Positions 45,030-56,345 of a stretch of DNA of 64,000 nt are shown piece by piece. The DNA is from Pachyseris speciosa (taxonomy: Eukaryota; Cnidaria; Anthozoa; Scleractinia; Pachyseridae): NCBI GenBank assembly GCA_016490735.1, contig JAEMWC010001189.1, positions 170,626 to 234,625 of the forward strand, in the 5' to 3' direction. Every line of letters begins with the position of its first letter. The stretch's first letter is position 1. The notes under the pieces were generated by a model, which did no database searches, had not been told where the DNA came from, and was given only the letters and a program-made list of their open reading frames with translations. A program made the position numbers and the translations under genes.

Positions 45030-45652
45030 AAAGGGTATTTTTTTGGTTAAACAAAACATACGCAAAGGGTCACAAACATTACCCCAACTAACACTAGCCC
45101 TCATCTCACCCAAAAACGTAAATCTTTAAAAAAGCTTAGGGTTAGACAAAACTATTGGAATTCCCCATACTTAGAAGATCCCCAAAGCTGAAATTAAAGG
45201 CTAACATTAAGCCGGTTACAGACGAGCAAGTTTTCCTTGACAAGTTTTGACTTGACAAACTTTATTTGCTGGTGTGTAAAGGCATGCTAGTTTTGAACAA
45301 GTGCACTTGTCAAGGAAAAACTTGACACATTGCAGAACGTGTTCGTCTGTACGGGTCGACAAGGAAAACTTGTCAAATAAAATGTTGTCTGCTGTGTGAT
45401 TGAATTGCTGGCTACAGTGAATACGTGCCAAAGAAAACTTGTTCGCTCGTTCACACCAGCAAATAAAACTTGTGAAGGCAAAACTTGTCAAAGAAAATTT
45501 GTCGTTCATAAATATGAGCAAATAAAAATTGTCAATGACACTTGTCAAGGAAAACTTGCTCGTCTGTAACCGGCCTTAAGCAAAACATACGCAAAGGGTT
45601 ACAAACATTACCCCAACTAACCCTAGCCCTCACCTCAGCCAAAAAACGCAAA
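45030..45652 (+). repeat. 160-bp satellite, two monomers carrying an insertion
   Basis: Satellite from AAACAAAACATACGC to AAAAAACGCAAA, interrupted at 45211-45575 by a MITE and ended at 45653 by a larger element. Confidence 0.88.
45211..45575. mobile_element. MITE, 365 bp, inserted in a satellite monomer at TTAA
   Basis: The ends GCCGGTTACAGACGAGCAAG and inverted partner match over about 35 bp. TTAA flanks at 45207-45210 and 45576-45579. Removing it restores the satellite phrase AACATTAAGCAAAACATACG. Confidence 0.88.
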
Positions 45653-46404
45653 CATAGCCAGAAATTCCGAGCCGTTACCCCCTTCGACGCGTGACGAAAC
45701 ACTGCCATGTGCTCTCTTCTTATTTATAGGAAAATGGTTTCGTTGCTCACAAACTATAAGCCTTGCGGTTTTCGCTTTTGAATAATCGCACAATAAACTA
45801 CAAGGATCCGCCATACTAACTTTTTAATTTCATGCAAACCACTGACTCTTCTTTAAAGTTTCTTCAACTTGCTATTGGTTGGAATCATGCATACCCATGT
45901 GGAACTTGAAGAACACATGTAGTGCTTTCAATGTCCATAATATTTGACTCTCTTAGAGTTGGAAATCTTGCGATTTTTCCCTTTAAAGATGCTTGAATTT
46001 CCCGAAAAGTTCTCATCTTTGTCTGCACGGTTTTAATAATCGCTCGTACCAAACGCTCAATGTACGCGAGCTGTTTACTCCACCGCAAGTGTACTTTTCA
46101 TAACTAAATTTAACCGCCATTTTGAATATGCTTGAAGCTGTCCTCCAAGCTCCTTTCAGCGATTTTTTGAAGGAGATAGAACCTGCGACATGAAATCCCT
46201 TGAGGGTTTTTGTGCTGCGTGACATCTCAGTCACCGATCGAAAATGATTCTCGATCTGATTTACGGCTACTCAAAACCGCTTGAAAAGACTTCTCATTAT
46301 ACGAAATCGAAGCGGAGAAAACAGGAGAGTATCAGTAGAGTTTTTACAGAACTTATTATAGTGAAATTATCTTAGAAATGAAATAGTATTTGCTAGGTTA
46401 TCTT

Positions 46405-47256
46405 TACCAAGTATCTGCCTAGGGATAGTCATCGATTCTAAACTATCATGGCAGCCTCAGTTCAAAGCCGTCTGTTAGACCCTCAGTCAAAAAGTTTAAT
46501 ATCTAAAACGACTGAGGGTACTATCCAAGAAGGTCCTGGAAGCCATTTAATTTCGGAGTATTGTCCCTAGTGCCACATATGGCATATTGGTCTGGGGAAC
46601 CTGCTCCCCCGCATTGCTACATAATGTTGAACGGATCCACTTAAGACCTGCAAAAATCATATACGGCCTTGCTGATGTTAACTTGGAGACTTTAAAATAC
46701 ATCCGCTGGCAGCCCTTAATTAGTGTTTAAAAACTTAAGTTAACTTCACTAATGTACTCAGTTTATTATGGTTTAGCACCAAATCTTTCTGCGACTTATT
46801 CCATAAAACTGAGCCGCGACACTACCATCTAAGAAGAGCGGAACGATTTAATGTACCAAAGTACAATTACTCTATAGGAAGAACATCTTTATCCTGTAGA
46901 GGGCCTACTGTTTGAAATATCCTACCAGAGCCATATAAACTTACAGGGAGCTATGTAAGCTTTAAACAAAAGATCAAAAAAGACTCGGCCCTGTTAGATA
47001 AAATAAGCTTCGATAAAGAATCATGTTTGAGCACAAACAAAAACGAGGATTTTAACTACTTTTGATTTTATTTTACTTTCTACCTATTTTAACAGTATCC
47101 ATACGCAATAGACATACTCAGCCTCTTACGTAATTATTTGTGGACAAGCTTTATTTGTATTTTATACCTTTGTATATTTAATGCTGTAATTAGATAGGCA
47201 GGTCCACATCAGCCTTTGGCTGACTTTTTACCAACCTGCGTTAACAAATAAAGCTA
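46405..47256 (+). pseudogene. 3' part of a second dead LINE (RT C-terminal region)
   Basis: Reads LGIVIDSKLSWQPQFKAV, then YGILVWGTCSPALLHNVERI, IYGLADVN and WQPLISVYKLKLTSLMY, with in-frame stops. It ends ACAAATAAAGCTACGTG, running into a tetranucleotide tail. Confidence 0.75.
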
Positions 47257-47261
47257 CGTGT

Positions 47262-47399
47262 GTACGTATGTACGTATGCATGCATGCATGCATGCATGCA
47301 TGCATGTATGTATGTATGTATGTATGTATGTATGTATGTATGTATGTATGTATGTGTGTATGTATGTATGTATGTATGTATGTATGTATGTATGTATGT
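47262..47399. repeat. (TATG)n/(CATG)n microsatellite
   Basis: GCAT units passing into GTAT units. Repetitive MYVC/YIHT open frames on both strands come from it. Confidence 0.95.
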
Positions 47400-47543
47400 T
47401 CTGGGCTCAAAGTTTGCTTGTCGGCAATGGCGCTGGGTAACTTGTTTACGAGAGAGCCGTGAGCCAATCAGAACATTCAATATCATGACCTATGTAACAC
47501 CACTCCTGGCTCGGGATTTCTGGCTATGCTTTAGAAAAGCTTA

Positions 47544-47869
47544 AGGTCGGCACACACGAGGGGACTAGTCCCTGCGACTAGTCCCTCCAACTAGTCCCCT
47601 GAAGAGTATACACGAAGGGACTGGTCGCAGGGACTAGTCCCACGAACAGTTCACACGCAGGGACCAGCATAATTTGAGGGGACAAGTCCCTGCGACTTGT
47701 CCACGAATTCAAACATGGTTTGAATTCGTGGGACAAGTCGCAGGGACCAATTTTTGGTCCCTGCGACTAGATTTTCTAATTGAATGGGTAGTTCACACGA
47801 AGGGACTTGGTCCCCGAGACTAGTCGCGGGACTAGTCGCAGCGACTAGTCCTTCCGTGTGTGCCGACCT
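47544..47869. mobile_element. MITE, 326 bp, TTA target duplication (PIF/Harbinger-like), in the satellite
   Basis: AGGTCGGCACACACGAGGGG and its inverted partner. TTA at 47541-47543 and 47870-47872. GACTAGTC and CCCTGCGAC words repeat inside around a central palindrome (ACGAATTCAAACATGG...). Confidence 0.85.
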
Positions 47870-50800
47870 TTACGGTTAGACAAACCTATTCGAATTCCCC
47901 ATATTTCAAAGATCCGTCAAGCTAAAATTAAAGGCTAACCCTAGCCCTCACCTCAGCCAAAAACACAAATCCTTAGAAAAGTTTAGGGTTAGACAAAACT
48001 ATTGAAATTCCCCAATTTGAAGACATCCCAAAGCTGAAATTAAACGATAAAAATAAGCAAAACATACGCAAAGGGTCACAAACATTACCCCAACAAACCC
48101 TAGCCCTCACCTCAGCCAAAAACCCAAATGTTTAGAAAAGCTTAGGGTTAGAAAAAAACTATTGGAATTCCCCATATTTAGGAGATACCCGAAGCTGAAA
48201 TAAAAGGCTAACATTAAGCAAAACATACGCAAAGGGTCACAAACATTACCCCAACTGAGCCTAGCCCTCACCACAGCCAAAAACGCAAATCTTTAGGAAA
48301 GATTAGGGTTAGACAAAACTATTGGAATTCCACATATTTAGAAGATCCCCAAAGCTGAAATTAAAGGCTAACATTAAGTAAAACATACGCAAAGGGTCAC
48401 AAACATTACCCCAACTAATCCTAGCCCTCACCTCAGGCAAAAACGCAAATCTTTAGAAAAGCTTAGGGTTAGACAAAACTATTGGAATTGCCCATATTTA
48501 CGAGATACCCAAAGCTGAAATTAAAGGCTAACATTAAGAAAACCATACGCAAAGGGTGACAGACATTACCCCAACTAACTCTATCCCCTCACCTCAGCCA
48601 AAAACGCAAATCCTTAGAGAAGATTAGGGTTACACAAAACTATTGGAATTCCCGATACTTAGAAGATCCCCAAAGCTGAAATTAAAGCCTAACATTAAGC
48701 AAAACATACGCATAGGGTCACAAACATTACTCCAACTAACCCTAGTCCTCACCTCAGCCAAAATTGCAAATTTTTAGAAAAGCTTAAGGTTAGACAAAAC
48801 TTTTCGAATTCCCGATACTTAGAAGATCCCCAAAGCTTAAATTAAAGGCTAACATTAATCAAAACATACCCAAAAGGTCACAAACATTACCCCAACTAAC
48901 CCTAGCCCTTACCTCAGCCAAAAACGCAAATCTTTAGAAAAGGTTAGGGTTAGACAAACCTGTTGGAATTCCCCATACTTAGGAGATCCCCCAAGCTGAA
49001 ATTAAATGCTAATATTAAGCAAAACATACGCAAAGGGTCACAAACATTACCTCAACTAACCCCAGCCCTCACCTCAGCCAAAAACACAAATGTTTAGAAA
49101 AGCTTTATGTTAGACAACACTATTGGAATTCCCCATACTTAGGAGATCCCCAAAGCTGAAATAAAAGGCTAAAATTAAGCAAAACATACGCAAAGTGTCA
49201 CAAACATTCCCCCAACTAACCCCAGACCTCACCTCAGCTAAAAACGCAAATCTTTAGAAACGATTAGGGTTAGACAATACTATTGGAATTCCCCATACTT
49301 AGGGGATCCCCAAAGCTAAAATTAAAGGGTAACATTAAGCAAAACATGCGCAAAGGGTCACAAACATTACCCCAACTAACCCTAGCCTTCACCTCAGCCA
49401 AAAATACAAATCTTTAGTGAAGCTTAGGGTTAGACAAAACTATTCGAATTCCCCATACTTAGGTGATCCCCAAAGCTGAAATTAAAGGGTAACATTAAGG
49501 AAAACATACAAAAAGGGTCACAAACATTACCCCAACTAACCCTAGCCCTCACCTCAGCCAAAAACACAAATTTTTGGTAAAGCTTAGGGTTAGACAAAAC
49601 TATTGGAATTCCCCATGCTTAGAAGATTCCGAAAGCTGAAATTAAAGGTTAACTTTAAGCAAAACATACGCAAAGGGTCACAAACATTACCCCAACTAAC
49701 CCTAGCCCTCACCTCAGCCAAAAACGCAACTCTTTAGAAAAGGTTAGGATTAGACAAACCTCTTGGAATTCGCCATACTTAGAAGATCCCCAAAGCTGAA
49801 ATTAAAGGCTAACATTAAGCAAAACATACGCAAACGCTCACAAACATTACCCCAACTAACCCTAGCCCTCACCACAGCCGGAAACGCAAATCTTTACAAA
49901 AGATTAGGGTTAGACAATACTATTGGAATTCCTTATACTTAGGAGATCCCCAAAGGTGAAATTAAAGGGTAACATAAGCAAAACATACGCAAAGGGTCAC
50001 CAACATTACCCCAACTAACCCTAGCCCTCACCTTAGCCAAAAACACAAATCTTTAGAAAAGCTTAGGGTTAGACAAAACTATTGGTATTCCCATACTTAG
50101 GAGATCCCCAAAGCAGAAATTAAAGGCTAACATTAAGCAAAACATACACAAAGGGTCACAAACATTACCCCAACTAACCCTAGCCCTAACCTCAGCCGAA
50201 AACGCAAATCTTTAGAAAAGCTTAGGGTTAGACAATACTATTGGAATTCCCCATACTTAGGTGATCCCCAAACCTGAAATTAAAGGCTAACATTAAGCGA
50301 AACATACGCAAAGGATCACAAACATTACCCAAACTAACCCTAGCTCTCACCTTAGCCAAAAATACAAATCTTTAGAAAAGATTAGGGTTAGACAAAGCTA
50401 TTGGAATTCCCCATACTTAGGTGATCCCGAAACCTTAAATTAGAGGCTAACATTAAGCAAAACATACGCAAAGGGTCACAAAAATTCCCCCAACTAAACC
50501 CTACCCTCAACTCAGCCAAAAAAGGCAAATCTTTAGAAAAGCTTAGGGTTAGACAAAACTATTGGAATTCCCCATACTTAGGAGATCCCCAAAGCTGAAA
50601 TTAAAGCCCAACATTAAGCAAAATATAAGCAAAGGGTCGAAAACATTACCCTAACTAACCCTAGCCCTCACCTCAGCCAAAATAGCAAATATTTAGAAAA
50701 GACTTAAGGTTAGACAATACTATTGGAATTCCCCATACTTATGAGATCCCCAAACCTGAAATTAAAGGCTAACATTAAGCAAAACATAAACAAAAGGTCA

Positions 50801-50989
50801 CAAACATTACCCCAACTAACACTAGCCCTCACCTCAGCCAAAATAGCAAATACTTAGAAAAGCTTAGGGTTAGACAATACTATTGGAATTCCCCATACTT
50901 AGGTGATCCCCAAAGCTGAAATTAAAGGGTAACATTAAGCAAAAACATAAACAAAGGGTCACAAAACATTACCCCAACTAACATAAAGC

Positions 50990-51350
50990 TTTTCTAAACA
51001 TTTTTGTTTTTGCCTGAAGTGAGGGCAAGGGTTAGTTGAGGTAATGTTTGTGATCCTTTGCGTATGCTTTGTTTAATGTTAGCGTTTAATTTCAGCTTTG
51101 GGGATCTCCTAAGTATGGGGAATTCCAATAGTTTTGTCTAACCCTAAGCTTTACTAAAGGTTTGTGTTTTTGGCTGAGGTGAGGGCTAGGGTTAGTTGGG
51201 GTAATGTTTGTGACCCTTTGCGTATGTTTTGCTTATTGTTACCCTTTAATACAGCTTTGGGGATCACCTAAGTATTTGGAATTCCAATAGTACTGTTTAA
51301 GCCTAATCGTTTCTAAAAATTTACGTTTTTGGCTGAGGTGAGGGCTAGGG
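50990..51350 (-). repeat. Inverted satellite block 1
   Basis: About two monomers in reverse orientation. The right junction is GGGCTAGGGTTAG|ACGACACTATTGG. Confidence 0.9.
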
Positions 51351-54295
51351 TTAGACGACACTATTGGAATTCCTCATACTTAGGAGATCCGAAAAGCTGA
51401 AATTAAAGGCTAACATTAAGCAAAAGATACACAAAGGCTCACAAACATTACCTCAACTAACCTTAGCCTTCACCTCAGCCAAAAACACAAATGTTTAGAA
51501 AAGCGTTATGTTAGACAACACTAGTGGAATACCCCATACTTAGGAGATCCCCAAAGCTGAAATTAAAGGGTAACATTAAGCAAATCACACGCAAAGGGTC
51601 TCAAACATTACCTCAACTAACCCTAGCCCTCACCTCAGCCAAAAACGCAAATCTTTAGAAAACATTAGGATTAGACAACACTATTGGAATTCCCCATACT
51701 TAGGAGATCCCCAAAGCTTAAACTTAAGGCTAACTTTAAGCAAAACATACGCAAAGGGTCACAAACATTACCCTAACTGACCTTAGCCCTCACCTTAGCC
51801 AAAAACGCAAATCTGTAGGAAAGATTAGGGTTAGACAATTCTATTGGAAATCCCCATACTTAAAAGATCCCCAAAGCTGAAATTAAAGGCTAACATTAAA
51901 CAAAACATACGCAAAGGGCCACAAAAATTACCCGAACTAACCCTAGCCCTCACCTCAGCCAAAAACGCAAATCTTTAGAAACGATTAAAGTTAGAAAATA
52001 CTATTGGAATTCCCCATACTTAGGTGATCCCCAAAGCTGAAATTAAAGGCTAACATTAAGCAAAAGATACGCAAAGGGTCTCAAACATTCCCCCAACTAA
52101 GCCTAGCCCTCACATCAGCCAAAAACGCAAATCTTTAGAAACGCTTAGGGTTAGACAATACTGTTGGAATTCCCCATAGTTAGGAGGTCCCCAAAGATGA
52201 AATTAAAAGCTAACATTAAGCAAAACATACGCAAAGGGTTACAAACAGTACCCCAACTAACCCTAGCTCTCTCCTCAGCCAAAAACACAAATCTTTAGAA
52301 AAGCTTGTGGTTAGACAAAACTATTGGAATTCCCCATACTTAGGAAATCCCCAAAGCTGAAATTAAAGGCTAACCCTAGCCCTCACCTCAGCCAAAAACG
52401 CAAATCTTAAAAAAAGCTTAGGGTTAGACAATACTAATTGAATTCCCCATACTTAGAAGATCCCCAAAGGTGAAATTAAAGGCTAACATTAAGCATAACA
52501 TAGGAAAAGGGTCACAAACATTACCCCCAACTAACCCAGCCCTCATCTCAGCCAAAAACACAAATCTTTAGAAAACCTTAGGGTTAGACAAAACTATTGG
52601 AATTCCCCATACTTCGGTGATCCAAAAAGCGGAAATTAAAGGCTCACATTAAGCAAAACATACGCAAAGGGTCACAAACATTCCCACAACTAACCCTAGC
52701 CCTCACCTCAGCCAAAAAGGCAAATCTTTAGAAAAGATTAGGGTTAGAAAAAACTATTGGAATTCCCCGTACTTAGGAGATCCTCAAAGCTGACAATAAA
52801 GGCTAATATTAAGCAAAACATACGCAAAGGGTCACAAACATTCCCCCAACTACCCCAAGCCCTCTCCTCAGCCAAAAACGGAAATCTTTAGAAAACATTC
52901 AAGTTAGACAATACTATTGGAATTCCCCATACTTAGGAGATCCCCAAAGCTGAAACTAAAGGCTAACATTAGGCAAAACATACGCAAAGGGTTTAAAATA
53001 TTACCCCAACCTACCCTAGCCCTCCCCTTACTCAAAAACGCAAATCTTTAAATAACCTTAGTGTTAGACAAATCTAGTGGAATTCCCCATACTTAGGAGA
53101 TCCCCAAAGCTGAAATTAAAGGCTTATATTAACCAAAACATACTTAAAGGGTCACGAACATTACCCAACAAACTTTTGCCCTCACCTCAGCCAAAAACAC
53201 AAATCTTTAGAAAAGCTTAGGGTTAAACTAAACTATTGGAATTCCCCATACTTAAAAGATCCCCAAAGCTGAAATTAAAGGCTAACATTAAGCAAAAGAT
53301 ACGCAAAGGGTCAGAAACATTACCCCCAACTAACCCTAGCCCTCACCTCAGTAAAAAACACAAATCTATAGAAAAGCTTAGGGTTAATCGAAACTATTGG
53401 AATTCCCCATACTTAGGAGATCCCCAAAGCTGACATTAAAGGCTAATATTAAGCAAAACATACGCAAAGGGTCACAAACATTACATCAACTAACCCTAGT
53501 TCTCACCTCAGCCAAAAACGCAAATCTTTAGAAAAGCTTAGGGTTAGACTATACTATTGGAATTCCCCATACTTACGAGATCCCCACAGCTGAAAATAAA
53601 GCCTAACATTAAGAAAAATATACGCAAAGGGTCAACAACATTACCCCAACTAACCCTAGCCCTCAAGTAAGCCAAAAACACAATTATTTAGAAAACCTTT
53701 CTGTTCCACAGTATTATTGGAATTCCCCATACTTAGGAGATCCCCAAAGCTGAATTTAAAGGCTAACATTAAGTAAAACATACGCAAAGGGTCTCAAACA
53801 TTACCCCAACTAACCCTAGCCCTCACCTCAGCCAAAAAAACAAATCTTTAGAAAAGCTTAGGGTTAGACAAAACTATTGGAATTCCCCATACTTAGGAGA
53901 TTCCCAAAGCTGAAAATAAAGGCTAACATGAAGCAAAACATACGCAAAGGGTCACAAACATTAGCCCAACAAACCCTAACCTCACCTCAGCAAAAAAGAC
54001 AATCATTTAGAATAGCTTAGGGTTAGACAAAACTATTGGAATTCCCCATATTTTTGGGGATCCCCAAAGCTGAAGTTAAAGGCCTACATTAAGCAAAACA
54101 TAACCAAAGGGTCATAAACATTACCCCAACTAACCCAAGCCCTAACCTCAGCCAAAAACGCAAATCTTTAGAAAAGCTTAGGGTTAGAGATTACTATTGG
54201 AATTCCCCATACTTAGGAGATCCCCAAAACTGAAATTAAAGGCTAACATTCAGCAAAACACACGCAAAGGGTCACGAACATTCCCCTAACTAACC

Positions 54296-54515
54296 CTAAG
54301 TTTTTCTAAAGATTTGCGTTTTTGCTTGAGGTGAGGGCTAGGGTTAGTTGGTGGAAATTTTGTCACCGTTTGCGTCTGTTTTGCTTAATGTTAGCCTTTA
54401 ATTCCAGCTTTGGGGATCTTTTAAGTATGAAGAATTCCAATAGTTTTGTCTAACCCTAATCTTTTCTAAAGATTTCCGTTTTTGGCTGACGTGAGGGCTA
54501 GGGTTAGACAATAAC
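54296..54515 (-). repeat. Inverted satellite block 2
   Basis: Entered at AACTAACCCTAA|GTTTTTCTAAAG and left at CTAGGGTTAGACAA|TAACCCTAGCC. Confidence 0.9.
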
Positions 54516-55315
54516 CCTAGCCCTCACCTCAGCCAAAAATGCAAATCCTTAGAAAAGCTTAGGGTTAGACAAAACTATTGGAATTCCCCATACTTAGGAG
54601 ATCCTTAAACCTGAAATTAAAGGCTAACATTAAGCAAAACATACGCAAAGGGTCACAAACATTACCCCAACTAACCCTAGCCCTCACCTCAGCCAAAAAC
54701 ACAACTCCTTAGAAAAGATTAGGATTAGACAAAACTATTGGAATTCCCCGTACTTAGGAGATCCCCAAAGCTAAAATTAAAGGCTAAAATTAAGCAAAAC
54801 ATACGCAAAGGGTCACAAATATTACCCCAACTAACCCTAGCCCTCTCCTTAGCGAAAAACGCAAATCTTTTGAAAAGATTAGGGTTAGACAAAACTATTG
54901 GAATTCCCCGTTCTTAAAAAATCCCCAAAGCTGGAATTAAAGGCTAACATTAAGCAAAACATACGCAAAGGGTCACAAACATTACCCCAACTAACCCTAG
55001 CCCTCTCCTTAGCGAAAAACGCAAATCTTTTGAAAAGATTAGGGTTAGACAATACTATTGGAATTCCCCATACTTAGGAGATCTCCAAAGCTGAAATTAA
55101 AGACTAACATTGAGCAAAACATACGCAAAGGGTCAGAAAAATTACCCCAACTACCCCTAGCCCTCACCTCAGCCTAAAACGCAAATCTTTTGAAAAGCTT
55201 AGCCTTAGACAATACTATTGGAATTCTCCATACTTAGAAAATCCCGAAAGCTAAAATTAAAAGCTAACATTAAGCAAAACATACGCAAAGGGTCACAAAC
55301 ATAACCCCACCTAAT

Positions 55316-55893
55316 TTCAGCTGGGGATCTCCTAAGTATGGGGAATTCCAATAGGTTTGCCTAACCCTATGCTTTTCTAAAGATTTGTTTTTGGGGGGGA
55401 GGTGAGGGCTAGGGTTAGTTGGGGTAATGTTTGTGACCCATTGCGTATGTTTTGCTTAATGTTAGCCTTTAATTTCAGCTTTTGGGATTTTCTAAGTATG
55501 GGGAATTCTAATAGTATTGCCTAATGCTAAGCTTTTCAAAAGATTTGCGTTTTTGGCTAACGTGAGGGCTAGGGTTAGTTGGGGTAATGTTTCTGAGCCT
55601 TGGTGTATGTTTTGCTTAATGTTAGCCTTTAATTTAAGCTTTGGGGATCTCCTAAGTACGGGGAATTTCAATAGTTTTGTCTAACCCTAATCCTTTCTAA
55701 AGTTTTGCGTTTTTGGCTGAGGTGAGGGCTAGGGCTAGTTGGGGTAATGTTTGTGACCCTTTGCGTATCTTTTGCTTAATGTTAGGCTTTAATTTCAGCT
55801 TTGGGTATCTTCTAAGTATGGGGAATTCCAATAGTTTTGTCTAACCCTAAGCTTTTCTAAAGATTTGTGTTTTTGGCTGAGGTGAGGGCTAGG
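55316..55893 (-). repeat. Inverted satellite block 3
   Basis: About three and a half reversed monomers. Entered at CCTAA|TTTCAGCTGGGGATC, left at GCTAGGGTTA|AACGCTAACATT. Confidence 0.9.
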
Positions 55894-56011
55894 GTTAAAC
55901 GCTAACATTAAGCAAAAGATACGCAAAGGGCCACAAACATTACCCCAACTAACCCTAGCCCTCACCTCAGCCAAAAACGCAAATGTTTACAAAAGCTTAG
56001 GGTTAGACAAA

Positions 56012-56345
56012 ACCCCAAAATATGGGGAATGGGGAATTCCAATAGTTTTGTCTCACCCTAATCTTTTCTAAAGATTTGCGTTTTTGGCTGAGGTGAGGAC
56101 TAGGGTTAGTTGGGGTAATGTTTGTGATTCTTTCCGTATGTTTTGCTTAATGTTAGCCTTTAATTTCAGCTTTGGGGATCTCCTTAATATGGGGAATTCC
56201 AATAGTTTTGTCTAACCCTAAGCTTTTCTAAAGATTTGCGTTTTTGGCTGAGGTGAGGGCTAGGATTAGTTGGGGTAATGTTTGTGACCCTTTGCAGTTG
56301 TTTTGCTTAATGTTAGCCTTTAATTTCATCTTTGGGGATCTCCAA
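56012..56345 (-). repeat. Inverted satellite block 4
   Basis: About two reversed monomers between GTTAGACAAAACC|CCAAAATATGGGG and GGGGATCTCC|AAAAATTAAAGG. Confidence 0.9.

Larger units (their letters stand above)
45653..47528. mobile_element. 1.88-kb element with 21-bp inverted ends inside the satellite
   Basis: CATAGCCAGAAATTCCGAGC at the left and GCTCGGGATTTCTGGCTATG at the right (one mismatch). The satellite monomer continues on both sides (CGCAAA | CTTTAGAAAAGC). It contains a LINE fragment and a TATG microsatellite. Confidence 0.75.

Noticed and set aside
47228..47544. Open frames rich in YVCM or YIHT on both strands
   Set aside because: They come from the TATG microsatellite.
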